This document shows positions 39,964 to 52,234 of a stretch of DNA of 64,000 nucleotides, piece by piece. The translations under genes and the position numbers were made by a program. Positions within the stretch are counted from its first letter, which is position 1. Each line of letters starts with the position of its first letter. Under the pieces are notes generated by a model, which was given only the letters and a program-made list of their open reading frames with translations, made no database searches and was not told the DNA's origin. Source of the DNA: Ceratodon purpureus (Eukaryota > Streptophyta > Bryopsida > Pseudoditrichales > Ditrichaceae); assembly GCA_014871385.1 (NCBI GenBank), contig CM026422.1:9402564-9466563 (forward strand). The letters run 5' to 3'.

Positions 39964-42900
39964 TCAGTCGATAAATGGGGAGCTGGTGAAGTCATAGTTT
40001 GTAATTCATCACCGTTTGAGGAGATGTAGAACAGAGATAGGGTGTAGGCAAGCAGGAGACCGAGTATTTTTTTGCACGAAATTGGAGACGGGGAACACTC
40101 TGTGATTTGCAGTCAGTGGGCCAATCAAAAGTATTCACCAAATCATTCGCAAATTCATGTTCATGTTGCAAATTACAAGTAGTTTCAGATATCCCAGAGT
40201 TGGAAGCCCACAATAGAGACATAGAGTAGATTCTGGTTAAACATTGGATTTATTCTACAGTATATTAGACTCTGTTCCCAGAGTTTCTGTTGACTCTAAA
40301 AGCTACTAGCGACATCATCACACAGACTAGTTGGGTTGCACGCTTGATGGACGTCGTGTAATTAGAACCCGCAAGCCAGGTGATCTATACATTTTATCCA
40401 CTCATGAAGCGCTCCTTGTAGTCGTTCATGCAACCTACAAGCTCATGAGCTGGTTCATGAGATTTAAATACTGTTTTATTTACATGACATACTCCATTGC
40501 TTTTGATATGATCTTCTGCTATTGGCGTCTCCGCCTACAACGTTACCCGTACGTGATGGCTTCCGACTTCAAAGAATATTGAACAGATTGAGAAATATAA
40601 CATAACTTGATACTTGTATAAAACAACTTTGACATTCACTGTAGCACATTGATTTTTCAAGGCTCTAAGTGCCGGTTGGAAAGAAGCAAACAGATGTGGC
40701 CGCAGCCAACTAGACGTGCAGTGCATTGAAGCTCTTATAATCAGCTTTGATCGTTCACTTTGTAGCTTGTGTTATGCCGCTGGGTCCACATATTGGATTA
40801 CTGCGATCACCAAGAGCTGTGACAATGGGTACTGGGATTGAACTGCAGGTTGTGATGTGAAAATATGTGCAATTTTCCGTAAGGCAGAGAAACCATGTGA
40901 TTGAACCGCTGTACTTATGCTGTTTGGCTTCGTGTTTGTTTTTGTAAGAAAATTCCGTTTCATTGGTGGCATTGGATTTCATTGGGAATGCCCGTCTCAA
41001 GCACCAGTGATCACCATACTTATTGCTGAGACCTGATGGAGGGTGTGCTGCACAACAGCAAGAGCTAATGTATGAAAATGTTTGGATATTGTTCCTTGTA
41101 CTCTAAATGACTTGGATACAACTTCCAGTTTGAGTAGCACAACTCCATTTATGAAAATTTTGTTGTAAACACCATTTTTGAATACCAAAACAGTTCACCA
41201 ATAAAATGATCATGTTTTGGTGTTGAAAGCATTACACAGAGTTTAGTGTTGTTCTCTGTATACCGAACCTTAGGGTACCTAGCTTTGGTAACCCCTCGCC
41301 AAATAATTAATTAATTTCAAATTTTGATGTTTGGCAACAAGGAAATGTAATTTTTTGAATTTCGACTTTTCAAAAAATAAATAATTTAAGTTCAACTTTT
41401 ATCCACAATTGATGAATTTCATTGAATGTTTGTTATTTTAGTGGACTTCATGTAATCACTCTTAACATTTTTAGCCCCTAAACGGCCATTGTCCTAGAAT
41501 GGGCATTTTGAGATTTTGGGCAGGTTCCTAACTTCCTACAGTGTCAATTTTGAATATAAATTTTTGAATTTTTTATTGTGAAAGTGGGAAATTGCAAGAG
41601 CTTTGTGGGAGTATAATTTTTTATGAACTAGACATTGGAAAAAATATTTATGGTGCCCGAAGCAGTTTTTCCTACTTCTCGGGCAGCTCCAAAATTTTGA
41701 TGCACCCTTCAACTACCTTCGGGATTTTTTATGCAAGTAACTTACATGATTAGCTTTGAGGTTATCAAAAAGAAAATGTTATATAATATATTGTAGAAGA
41801 TTTTCATTCTATAAGGAGCCAAAGTTTTCTCAACTTTTTTGGTCAAGTTGAAAAAAAAAAAATCTTTATTACATAAAAGATAGATATTTTGTTCTTTTTT
41901 CTCTTCTTTTTTTCTACCTCTATAATAGACACAAACCTTTGTTTTGACCGCATGGATTTGTATTTTAAGGAAGATCAGTTTTTCACAAAAATAAAATGAG
42001 TATTAGCAATAACATGAACCTTTGCTCTTTTTTTCACAATGCTACATCTTTTTGATAAATCTAAATTTTTTTTCACAAGTAAGTAACATCCTGCACGTCA
42101 TATTAGTACAAAACCTCCAACTTTTGTAGTATAAAACATTTACACAAAGTGAGGTCAAAGTCTGCTAAACTTGTTTTGAAAGAATAAAAAAAAACAATGT
42201 TTCTTACTTCAAATTCTATTATCTTTTAATCCACAAGGTCAAATCTATTGAAAGTTTTTGTGCATAATCTTCTAGAAGATCCTACACTTGGAAATTCAAA
42301 TAAAGCTTTAGTTTTGGTTTGTTCACTCTTGCTATAGAAATGACAACTTTTTAGTGTTTTTGGTGAGAAATGGTCACGTCCAATTAGAGGTTAATTTATT
42401 TTATTTTAGTTCATGTATTCAATTTCAATAGATTTTATCATTCATCTGATTTTATTTCATGGTATTCTAGCCAATAGACAACATAATATTATTTTTTATT
42501 CAACATTTTACTTACTAGAATAGTTTTTTGGCGGATCTGCCCCTAAGATATGCTATAATGTTCAGTTTTTATAAAATCCAAATTGAATGCCACCATAAAG
42601 CTCAAGTTAATAGAGGATTCTAATTCCAATTAATAAAATAATTCTACTTTAGAGATAAGTGTTTAAGGTCAACTTCTTAAAATGTTCAAGTATAGTAAAT
42701 GACAACTTGCCATATACACTTGGAAAACCATTTCAAAATCTTGACTATCCAAGATGATTCACAAATTTTGATTTGGAACTTCATTTACTCATATCCTTTC
42801 CTTCAAAATGAAAAATTTCATTCTTTTTATTTTTTTTTCATAGTGACTACATTCAAGTAATTTTTCCTTTGATTTTACTTCCGATACATTTATTTTTCAA

Positions 42901-44049
42901 TTGCTAATTTTCAATTTCCATTGGAAGATCAAAAAACTTGTTACCAGTTCTCTATGTTTATTGGTAACGGTAACCGAATTGGTAAGCTAACTATAAGTCT
43001 ATATGGAGGATGATGCGATGGAAATGGTGAAGGATGGGGGAAGAAGTTTTTTCGGAAGTTTTGAAGTACCAAAGGATCGGCATCAGCCCTCCTTTCTCTG
43101 CCTCACCCCAAACTTACTCTGCGAGTCTCCATTCCTCCCTGCAGATTTGGGGCAGTCCCTTTGAGTACCTTCAAAGGAAATTTCGCCATGTTTAAAAGGA
43201 CCGAGCTTCTGCGTGAAAGATCAGCCCTTCAATCTCCCGGTTACATATTAAGATGTGTTTAGTGATGTAGCTTCTGTGTTTAGATGTCAGGCATAAATAT
43301 TAAATGAAAGTGTGCTTAGAGTTTTTATGTGAATATAGCATAGTAGCTAAGTTATTTCTCTCTTCGTGAGTGCAATCTACTCCCACTTCCATGGCCGGAT
43401 TAATCTATCCAGCATGAATGATGTAGTAACCCTGCTATGAATTACAGTAGTAGTAATATCAACGTACGTGAAGCCTGTTTCTGACAACCTTAAATTATCG
43501 TAACTGTCATGATGATTTACCCATTCACATGGTTTTAGAGTCTGATATAATTTACAAATCTCGTTTCAACATGAATGTAGTTGCAGATTCTAGCTTCAAA
43601 GTTTTGGATGTGTTCTTTCCTATCGAATCTTTCTTAGCTTATTAAGACTCACAACAGAGTATCATCAGCCAACATCCGTAAACAAGCGTAATGTTCATAA
43701 GCAACCAGAATTGATAAGTAACTCAACCAAAACCCTGAAATGAGGGCCACAAGCTGCCTAATGAACAGTATGGAAGGGAGCATCAGGCAGTCAACTGTGT
43801 GCAATATCAATAGACCATAAAAGCCAGTATACGACATCCACAACAAAGCATACAACATACCACTAGTGACCAATTTCGTAGATTATAAGCTTCCACTCAA
43901 AAGAAAGGCTCATTCGGTGAAGCACAACATCTGATGCCGGACATGCAGGAAGCAAGTCTCCCACAATCTCACCTAGTTTAAGTCATTTTTGGCTATGCAA
44001 TACCAAGTACAAGGAGCCACTATGTAATTTCCTACATTAAGACCACCTA
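39964..44049. other. AT-rich intergenic DNA
   Basis: No supported gene. A lone piggyBac-like end may occur at 41462 (TTAACATTTTTAGCCCCTAA). A string at about 43467-43490 (CCTGTTTCTGACAACCTTAA) resembles the end of the MITE at 26970. Neither has a partner I could find. Confidence 0.4.
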
Positions 44050-44058
44050 GCTGTAATG

Positions 44059-45373
44059 GGGTCTCTCTAAAAACCCTGGACGAGCGGTGCAGGCGGGCAG
44101 CGCCCCCACCCGGGCAGCCATCCGGCTGGATGAGAGGCCGCCCCTCCTCCGTCCGCTCCCCTTCCCGCCCATTTCCGCCCCGCTCCCCAGCAACACCTCC
44201 CTCCCGCTCCTTTCCGCCCGCTCCCCAGCAACACCTCCCTCCCGCTCCTTTCCGCCCATCAGTCCGCCCCATCGCTCGCTCCTCGCCTCCCCTCGCTGCT
44301 CGTGATCTCCTCGCCTCCGCAGCTGCAGCCGCCGTCCATCAACCCGCCCTCGCTGCTCGCCCTCGCTGCCGCCCTCACCTTCGATTCCGGAGCTGGCCGT
44401 TGCTGGCTGCTTCGGCAGTATTACAAGGACGAAGATCAGACGTCCACAAAAAATGTCCAATGCGTTTTTCGAAGTTAGTAGCTTGTGCTCAATGAGCTTG
44501 GCTCTGCTTGAGAACAGGAAACAGGAGATGATAGGGTAACGCAAAAAGATAAGCAATGTGAAAAGATCATCAGCATGAAGATGAAAATGTCTGGTTCGAG
44601 ATCTCTTGCCAAGCACCTAGAAAACTACAAATGGACTCGCTTTCGAAGTGAGATCTCGTCAACAAAAGCGGGTCTGTTGATGCTGAGCAAACTTATGAGC
44701 TGCTCACGTCGATCATACATGTAACCAGTATTTAATATGTACAAAAAATGAAGCTGCACAAAAAATGTTCAATGCGTTTTTGATTGCCGTTCGGCCTCGT
44801 TTTGTTTTGATTCGTTTTGGTGTGTTTGTGGGAGATTTTTGTGAGCGGAGTTTGGTTTAGGAAGTGGTTCCACGTGAGTTCAGAGTAGCAACGGCCAGCT
44901 CCGGAATCGAAGGTGAGGGCGGCAGCGAGGGCGAGCAGCGAGGGCGGGTTGATGGACGGCGGCTGCAGCTGCGGAGGCGAGGAGATCACGAGCAGCGAGG
45001 GGAGGCGAGGAGCGAGCGAGGGCGGGTTGATGGACGGCGGCTGCAGCTGCGGAGGCGAGGAGATCACGAGCAGCGAGGGGAGGCGAGGAGCGAGCGAGGG
45101 CGGGTTGATGGACGGCGGCTGCAGCTGCGGAGGCGAGGAGATCACGAGCAGCGAGGGGAGGCGAGGAGCGAGCGATGGGGCGGACTGATGGGCGGAAAGG
45201 AGCGGGAGGGAGGTGTTGCTGGGGAGCGGGGCGGAAATGGGCGGGAAGGGGAGCGGACGGAGGACGGGAAGGGGAGCGGACGGAGGAGGGGCGGCCTCTC
45301 ATCCAGCCGGATGGCTGCCCGGGTGGGGGCGCTGCCCGCCTGCACCGCTCGTCCAGGGTTTTTAGAGAGACCC
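44059..45373. mobile_element. Mutator-like element with long GC-rich inverted repeats
   Basis: A 9-bp duplication GCTGTAATG (44050-44058 and 45374-45382) flanks inverted repeats starting GGGTCTCTCTAAAAACCC. The left arm is about 346 bp (44059-44404), the right about 487 bp (44887-45373); the right is longer because of tandem repeats. Nine-bp duplications and long terminal repeats are typical of MULEs. The 480-bp middle has normal composition and no transposase, so it may be filler or a captured host fragment. ORFs inside the arms are GC-rich artefacts. Confidence 0.85.
44941..45174 (+). repeat. 78-bp tandem repeat, three copies
   Basis: Units beginning AGGGCGGGTTGATGGACGGC at 44941, 45019 and 45097; only one copy exists in the left arm of the element. 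Confidence 0.9.
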
Positions 45374-45948
45374 GCTGTAATGTGCTTAAACAATTTCACG
45401 CAGCTGCTATATCATTAACTTCTATCGTTTGACAATGTATCAGAAAGCAATAGTACATACTTCTACTAATGTTTTGCCATCGGTGAAACCCGCACAAATG
45501 TTTAGGCAACTCACTACATAGTGCACATGCCCACACTAACCCTGCGTGACCATGATTAAAATTGCTAGTAAAGTATTTACAAAGGCAAACAACAAGGAAT
45601 TCCTGAATTCATTTTTATGCCCAATTCCGAATTCAATCCTGCAATACGTTGCATAAGCCTCCATGAAGATAAAAATCCAGAAATATGCAATATTCAAATA
45701 ACTCACCAAGTTGAAAAGGCACAAATCATCATTTAAGCTAAACAGGTAGTATACACAAAAAAGAGCAGAAAAAACTCAAATGTCCAGGGCCAGGATTTTC
45801 CCCCAGTCTACTGGAAAGTATCAAAATCTATACTGACTCCACTAAACAGAGGACTTAAACCTCTGTACTGCAAGTCTCTATAATCCACTAAAATAAAGAT
45901 TACAATCCTCTTTTATACATGTGCAATTTGCGTAAAACCTATGGTATG

Positions 45949-46253
45949 TCAAGTGTTCCTTGACGGATTGGAGGCCCGAACTTGCACAGGAATCGGCTTC
46001 CCTGTCCCGCTGCCTCCACAGGAATTGCACCGCATCCTACCCGAGCCTTCGCATGTGCTACACCCCACGTCGTTGTCTGACCACCGTGTGCACATACAGG
46101 GCACTCTCCGAGATCCATTGCACGTCGGGCACTGGCTGAATCCGCCCATGGGCTTCTCTTGCTCTGCGTCTAGAATAGATTTTATAACCCAAGCACCCGC
46201 TAGAGCGCTCAGCCCTTGCACCACTGTTACTACTCCAGGAGACATTCTATAAT
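45949..46253 (-). CDS. Small DnaJ-type cysteine-rich zinc-finger protein
   Basis: 98 aa from ATG 46245 to a TGA at 45949. The N-terminus (MSPGVVTVVQGLSALAGAWV) is hydrophobic and may be a membrane anchor or organelle signal. Then come CxxCxGxx motifs: CPTCNGSRRVPC, CSTCEGSGRMRC and CNSCGGSG, a DnaJ/Hsp40-type zinc-binding domain without a J domain. Known: plants have several such short proteins (BSD2/LQY1-like relatives) that act as chaperone or thiol-exchange factors, often in plastids. Seen: an acceptor TTTTTGCAG ends at 46254, eight bases before the ATG, and a GTAAGT donor lies at 46415, so a ~161-bp leader intron is likely. The AUG upstream in the same frame lies in that intron and is not used. 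The neighbouring Mutator-like element ends 570 bp beyond the stop codon. Confidence 0.8.
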
Positions 46254-46415
46254 CTGCAAAAAGAGGTCCACTACATAAGCAAGAGACCTCACAAGATCGC
46301 TTCGAAACAACCACAAAAAGCCGCTCTAACGAGATGGAGAATAAAGAATACCCACAAACTTGCTTACAATTATGTCACATGGAGAAACAGGGGAAAATTT
46401 TAGGGTTCGACTTAC
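46254..46415 (-). other. Probable 5' UTR intron of the zinc-finger gene
   Basis: Donor GCTCT|GTAAGTCG (exon ends at 46416) and acceptor CTCTTTTTGCAG on the minus strand. The noncoding first exon and promoter should lie upstream, in 46417 to about 46700. Confidence 0.55.
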
Positions 46416-46416
46416 A

Positions 46417-47339
46417 GAGCCCGAGCAGGCACACAAAGTGAACATCAACCTCTACGTCTTTCGTTTCACTCTCTTATGAACAACAACAACTACAACAAGA
46501 CCTAATCCTAACAAACATCAGAGAATTCACCCTACAGAGAAGCAGAAAAGCACAAGCAACGATGTTTCACCTCAAAAATAATTTTCGACGAATTTAGTTG
46601 TCACGCTCCGCCAATTGATCACCAAACTGCAACAGACTCCAAACTACACCAAGTGATCGACCTCCCCTTCCGCTCTTAATCCGAGCAGCTGCAGCAATCA
46701 CCAAACCAAAACCCACAAAACTCCAAATCGCACCGAGTAGGAAAATAACGTCCGTGTCACACAACGAAGGCAAAATGTGTTGATCAACCGCTTGCCCAAA
46801 ACTCCGAAACTCTCAAGTCCCACCAGCAGGACACGGAGACGAAGATCATTCGCCCGGCACGGCAGCCCGACGCCACGAATCGACGCCAAAACTTGCCAAA
46901 ACGACCAGTAATCGAGTGTTGCGTCCGCTGCCGTCCAATCTGGCGCTGTAAAGACATCGGGACGAGGTGCACGCCGTCCGTTGCACGCAAACGTGGCTCC
47001 ACGAGAGGCCGGTAACTGCGGTGCCTGCGCACCGTCGGTGCCCCATTGAGCCGTGAACGTCCCAGATCCCGAACCGTGTCTGCGTCGCCAAGTTCAAGGC
47101 GTGGAGTTCATGCACCGCGTTCAATTGTCGCCCCACGAAGATACATCGGCGCTTGCTTTTGGTTTTCCGCCCAATTCCTGATTTTTGCCTGATTTTTCTT
47201 CCGGTTGGTCTCCGGAGGTTTACATTCTGGCAGATGATTAGTGGAGCTTTGGAAATTTTGCGTTTAAGGTTCGACTGAAATGGGAAATGTTTGTGAGTTT
47301 TATGGCAGATGTTGGTGCTTGTTATTACCACCTGTTTAG
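46417..47339. other. Upstream region of the zinc-finger gene, no other gene seen
   Basis: First exon and promoter of the minus-strand gene are expected here. Open frames at 46698-47331 have no recognisable similarity. Confidence 0.4.
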
Positions 47340-48468
47340 TACAGTCTAACCTTGATAATGTTACCCTTGTTAACCCCCAACTGCCTGTGCCCGTAACCGT
47401 GCCTCAAAGTCGCACAGTGTACCTATGGCCGTGGAATTTCAATTGAGGGTCCTTAGGTGAATAGATTGAAGCAGTTTGGAGGATCTAACTTGTGGAGGGT
47501 GTAAAGCATGCACTAGTGCATATCCCTACAGTGAAAGAATGTGCAAAAAAGGGAGCAATAGTGCAAAAACTAAGATTGAATGCTCAAATAAAGAGTTGAC
47601 CAAAGCAGGGCAGCAAGAGAAAATCTAATCTAGGGACTCCAAATTGTGATACACGGTAGGTTTGGAGTGTACAAATCATAGTCTAAGTATAAGAGAACCT
47701 TTTGCAAAAAAAATCCCCTCAAAAGCTATTATGGATTGAGAGAAATTGGCCTTGCAATCACAGCCACTCCAAAGATCTAAAAACAGTTTGTGAATGCAAA
47801 GTCACCTCCAAAAGAAAACACAATCATGCTTTACAAAATCAGACCACTCTTACACAAAGGGGATTATATTAGAATGCAAATGAAACCAATCTCACTACAT
47901 TTGGATAAAAAAGTTGAGAGATCTGCAGCTCCGAATGGGAGGTGCATCATGTGAGCTGCCCCACGCAGCTCGGCGTGCTGTAGAAGGAGGGAACAGCCCC
48001 CGAGGAGGGTGGGCAGCGTCAGACCAAGGTGCCCAAATTCTAGCTGGCCCTATCCCTAAAATAGTTTTGAGGTTGCCCGGCCCTCAAAGTCCACCCACGG
48101 ACCTGCCACATCAGGTGGTCAAGCCCGACCCTTGGCTGCGAAGCTCCCCCTCCCCGCCACCCTGTCAGCATCCCCTTATCCCAAAGCCCCAACGGCTCGG
48201 TCCCAACGTCCCCGCCCCTTGCCCCTGGCCCACCCCTCCTCAGTCCCCTCCCTCAGCCCCTTCTCTCTCCCTCGCCCTCTCCGCTCTTCTCCCCTCCCTG
48301 TTCACAGCCCTCAGTCCTTCACTGTTTTGGCATTTTTTTGTAATTTTTTTTTAAAATTTTTTTTTTGATTTTTTTTCAAACAATTCAGTACAGTCCACGC
48401 CCCGCCTAGCTGCAGGCTCTCTCCGCCCCTTTGAGTTCAGATTTCTCTGTCCCACCTTCTCTGTTTCA

Positions 48469-48499
<31 letters not shown>

Positions 48500-48624
48500 C
48501 TCCAAAGAAAAAATAGAATAAAAATACCCTGGAAAACTGAGGGCTGCTTTGCTCAAGATACTGTTTCTCTCCTTTCCTCCCAAACTTCGCCCTCCAAGGA
48601 GAAAAAGGCATGCTCACAAAAAAT

Positions 48625-51120
48625 TCAATTTCGATATACACGGTGAATGGAAAAGTAGCAATCCCCTTCACAAATGAAGAGGCCGGCACACACCGGGCAA
48701 GTCTTGTTTGTCCTCACGCCACATACAATGCACACCCGCCTCTTCTGTGATGTCAATGTGCCATGAGCTTTTGGCTCAAGAGGGGATACTGTTGATGTGC
48801 AAAGCCGTGGTCCGGGAATGGAGGCACCTAATTGCTGAGCAAGCTGCAAATGAAAGTCAAGATGAGTTAGAGGCTCAACTCCAAACCAGTAAGAAACCTC
48901 AGAATGAATAATCCAGGAGTTGATGAAGGCCGTGTCAAGTAAGAAGTCAAGGACTCTATGCCACCATTTGTGGCTCTTGGAAAGTAAAGAATAAGCCCCA
49001 CGTAGTTGGTCTGCTACGTCAACGCCCCGCATCTCCTTGGTGCATTCAAGGTGCATTGGGGTGGTAGGAATTCTCTTCCTCTCCCCTTCCACCAACCGCC
49101 ATACGTACATAGGCTTCTCCACAAGGCTCCTTGGCAAGGCATGGGTGGACAAGAGCAAGACGGGCTTTTTGTCCATCCACACCAAGCAACAAACCTTCCC
49201 ACTAGAATGCCACCTGAAATCACTCCATCCCTGATGATGCTTGGCATTCTCAACCTTGTTTGTCAAACAAGGGGGAAGCCCCTTGCGATCTGCTCGTGCC
49301 GTCCCCGTGGCAAAAACCCCGACCTCCAAAAGAGAAGTAAACAAGGGAATAGAGGTGAAAAAATTGTCTACCACCACAAGGTGCCCTCTATGGTGCAAGT
49401 CCTTCACCAAGTCCTTGACCACATCCCCCCCTTGCTTCCCAGCTCCTTTGCCACTATCCCCTTTTTTCTTCTCCCCATACTTAGAGCTTGCTCCGCAATA
49501 AACATCGAAGTTCAACACATACTTGGCCCTTGAATCTGCCAACACCCACACCTTGACTCCAAACTTGGTCGGTTTCTTGGGCATATATTGTCTTATGGGA
49601 CAATATTTGCCCTTGTACCGGATCATTGTCTCATCGACGGTTAGTGCCACGTTAGGATTCCATAACGTGGCACATGCATCCCTCACTTGATTGGCTAGCC
49701 ATCTTACTTTCCATATCTTGTCATAATTCGGATGTGTCTTGTCTCCCTCCCTCACCGAATCTGGAGTAAGGTGCAAACATCTCGTAATGGACTCAAACCT
49801 ATCCCTTGACATCATGGAGGAGAGAATTGCACAATGGTAGAGAACTTGGTCACGGGACCAATATAATCAAAGATTAGGTAAACGTTTGAGGCTCATAAAC
49901 ATGCGTATGGATAAGTAACCCTCTAAGTCCTTGTGGGTCACGGGGATCCATTTTTCCCCCCCTCTAGTGCTACCATCATCTCTGATAACCTCTAGTGCAT
50001 ATCGATTAGTCTCCTTTGCTATCTCCTTCAAAGCAGAAACTGGGAAAAACCTATGGAATAAGCCTAAAGGTGATGGCACCTTGTCAAAATCAACCTTCAC
50101 CCCAGGCTCTGGTCCACAAAATTCAGAAGTGTCGTGGCTGTAAGACTCCCCCTCTGCTACCCATGTCTCTGGGCGATATAAGTCTTCCAAGGAACCTGCA
50201 ATAATTTTTTTGGGTCTTGGGGCCCCAACCTGGCCCCTCCCACGACCCCCCCTTGACCCTGGCCCACCCCTGCTTCCCCGGCCCCGCAGAGGCAATGCGC
50301 TAGGGGCGGTCCCCGCCAAATCCCCCACTGCCCCGCCTCGGGCCATCCCTCTCCCCCGCCCACGTCTACCCCCCCGTCCCCGCGCCTCTCCTGCAACTCC
50401 CTCCCCGCCCACCGCTCCCTGAACTCCCCCTGTTTCCCTTCCCTCACTCCTGTCCAACTCCCACCCTCGACCATTTCCCTCTGTCTCTCCCCGCCCCTCT
50501 CCATCTCCACTCCCCTGTCCACTCTCCCTCACCATCTCTCCATCTCCGCTCTCTCTCGGCATTCCCCGCCCCTCTCCACTCCCCTGTCCACTCTCCCTCA
50601 CCATCTCTCTGATCACAGCCTCTCCCCTCTCCGAATCCACCTCGCCTTTGCGCCCTCGACCTCTCCCTCTCCCTCTCTTCCCCCTGCCATCCACCCCGCC
50701 TCGGCCTCTCCCTCTCCCTCTCTCCCCGCTGCCATCGACCCCGCCTCGGCCTCTCCCTCTCCCTCTCTCCCCGCTGCCATCGACCCCGCCTCGGCCTCTC
50801 CCTCTCCCCCTCTCCCCGCTGCCATCCACCCCGCCTCGGCCTCTCCCTCTCCCCCTCTCCCCGCTGCCATTCACCCCGCCTCGGCCTCTCCCTCTCCCCC
50901 TCTCCCCGCTGCCATCCACCCCGCCTCGGCCTCTCCCTCTCCCCCTTCCCCGACCTCTCGCACCTTCGGGATCCACGGCCCCGCCCCTCCTCCTCCGTGT
51001 CAAACTCACAAGTAAGCCCCCTCCCTCCCCTCTCGCCATTTTCCCTGCCCATTCATTGCAGTCCTCTCCCTCTACGTCCTCATCCGATTCAGTTGCAGAA
51101 TCCTCACTTGACGAATTCAT
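48625..51120 (-). pseudogene. piggyBac transposase with a single in-frame stop
   Basis: From ATG 51120 (MNSSSEDSATESDEDVEGED) the frame runs 831 codons to 48625 with one internal TGA at 49867-49869. Family features continue on both sides of it: FPVSALKEIAKETNRYA and GYLSIRMFMSLKRLPNL before, LYWSRDQ and MSRDRFESITRCLHL after. Catalytic aspartates are present: LTVDETMIRYKGKYCP, VVVDNFF and RGVDVADQLRGAYSL. The C-terminal cysteine-rich finger (CIVCGVRTNKTCPVCAG, then C..C...H) is complete. The N-terminal third is an expanded acidic and Gly-Arg region not seen in typical ~600-aa family members. A CGA to TGA change would explain the stop. Function in the family: cut-and-paste transposition at TTAA. 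Confidence 0.85.
50690..50945 (-). repeat. 45-bp tandem repeat encoding GSGERGRGRGRGGVD
   Basis: About six units in the transposase N-terminus, each 15 residues, with D/N and S/R variants. Composition resembles an RGG-box. Confidence 0.85.
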
Positions 51121-51772
51121 ATCTTTGCAAATTTTCCTAATACTTCTGTTTTCAATTTTTTTGTTTGTGTGTACCTTCAGATATCCATGGCCGCCCCCCA
51201 CGCATGTGGGCCTTGCCACGACTTGCTCGGATTCACGCACCTGCAGCGCTCGGCCCCCCTCCATGGCGATGCTCCCGCCCTCTTCCCCGGCCTCTCCGAG
51301 CGCGCCCTCGGCCTCCTGCTGCACCTGCGGTAGGTGATGCGGCCCAGCTTGGGAGGACCCTCCCTCCGTAGCCACTGCCGAATGTGATGGCAGCTGCAGC
51401 CACAAGCCCCCCGGCAGGCTGCTGTGGTTCCTCCCTCTCATCGTTGCTTGCCCCGATCCAAACAAGCCGGAGGTTTCCGCCTCCAATCGCCCCCGCGCCT
51501 CTCCCTGCACCCAGTCGCTCTCCATCGGCAGTCTCCGACTCTCCACCCCCGGTCTCAACTGCAGCTGCAGGGTCGGATCTGGGGCTTCGCGGCGCTCCTC
51601 CCCCTGGCACTGACTGCCGCGCCCAACCCCGGCTCTCCTCCGACCTGCAGGCCTTGTGCGGCCTGCAGCTGAGCTCGACGCCCTCGCCTTGCTGCAGCGG
51701 CTCTCCGGGCAGATCGAACCACCCGACCTCCGAAGTCCTCCCCATCTCCTGGCGCGAAGGATCTTGTCCTAC

Positions 51773-52234
51773 CTCCCGCAAGTGCAAGCGTCCATGGGCG
51801 GACTCTCCCCTCCCCATTTCCTCCATTTGTGGCGTCGATTGGATCTGGCCATACATACCTCCGAAGCAACTCATTCAACCACTCCGGGAATCCATCCTCC
51901 CTGCCTTCCTCACGTCGTTCTTGCCACCTCAGAACATACGCCGTGTGGCGACGGAAGGAGTAACGCAAGCCCCTGTTGCTGTTTTCAATTCTCCCCCACC
52001 TCTCTCCGACAAACCCAGGGAGTCTCCTCAAATAAGTCTCATCAAGCATCCCCAACACCACATTTGTTTGATACTCATTGGCGTTTTGGTCCTCTCTCAA
52101 CCAATGTGCTATTGCTACTGCATGCTCTGCTAGATCTTGAGGTGGCTGTGGTGGGGTTGGGAACATGTAGCGACTTGGTGCATATGCCATGCCAAACATG
52201 AATTTCGTCACTAATCTCTCTGTGTGCCTCTTCT
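51773..52234 (-). CDS. Possible 5' exon of the piggyBac transposase gene
   Basis: The frame is open with ordinary composition (RLVTKFMFGMAYAPSRYMFP, AEHAVAIAHWLREDQNANEY, VVLGMLDETYLRRLPGFVGE). It is preceded by an acceptor-like CTGCAG at 52235-52240. A donor GGGAG|GTAGGAC at 51773 would join, in frame, to GCAAAG|AT ATG at 51122, placing this segment before the start proposed above. The acceptor is weak. No family recognised; it is conserved-looking but I cannot show conservation from one sequence. Confidence 0.4.

Noticed and set aside
41462..41500. piggyBac end TTAACATTTTTAGCCCCTAA
   Set aside because: Motif imperfect and no matching right end found.
43460..43500. Second copy of the 26970-type MITE
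   Set aside because: Only about 20 bases resemble one end, with no opposite end.
44087..45432. Long ORFs on both strands in the GC-rich arms
   Set aside because: Mirror-image, repeat-driven frames in inverted repeats of a Mutator-like element, with no domain.
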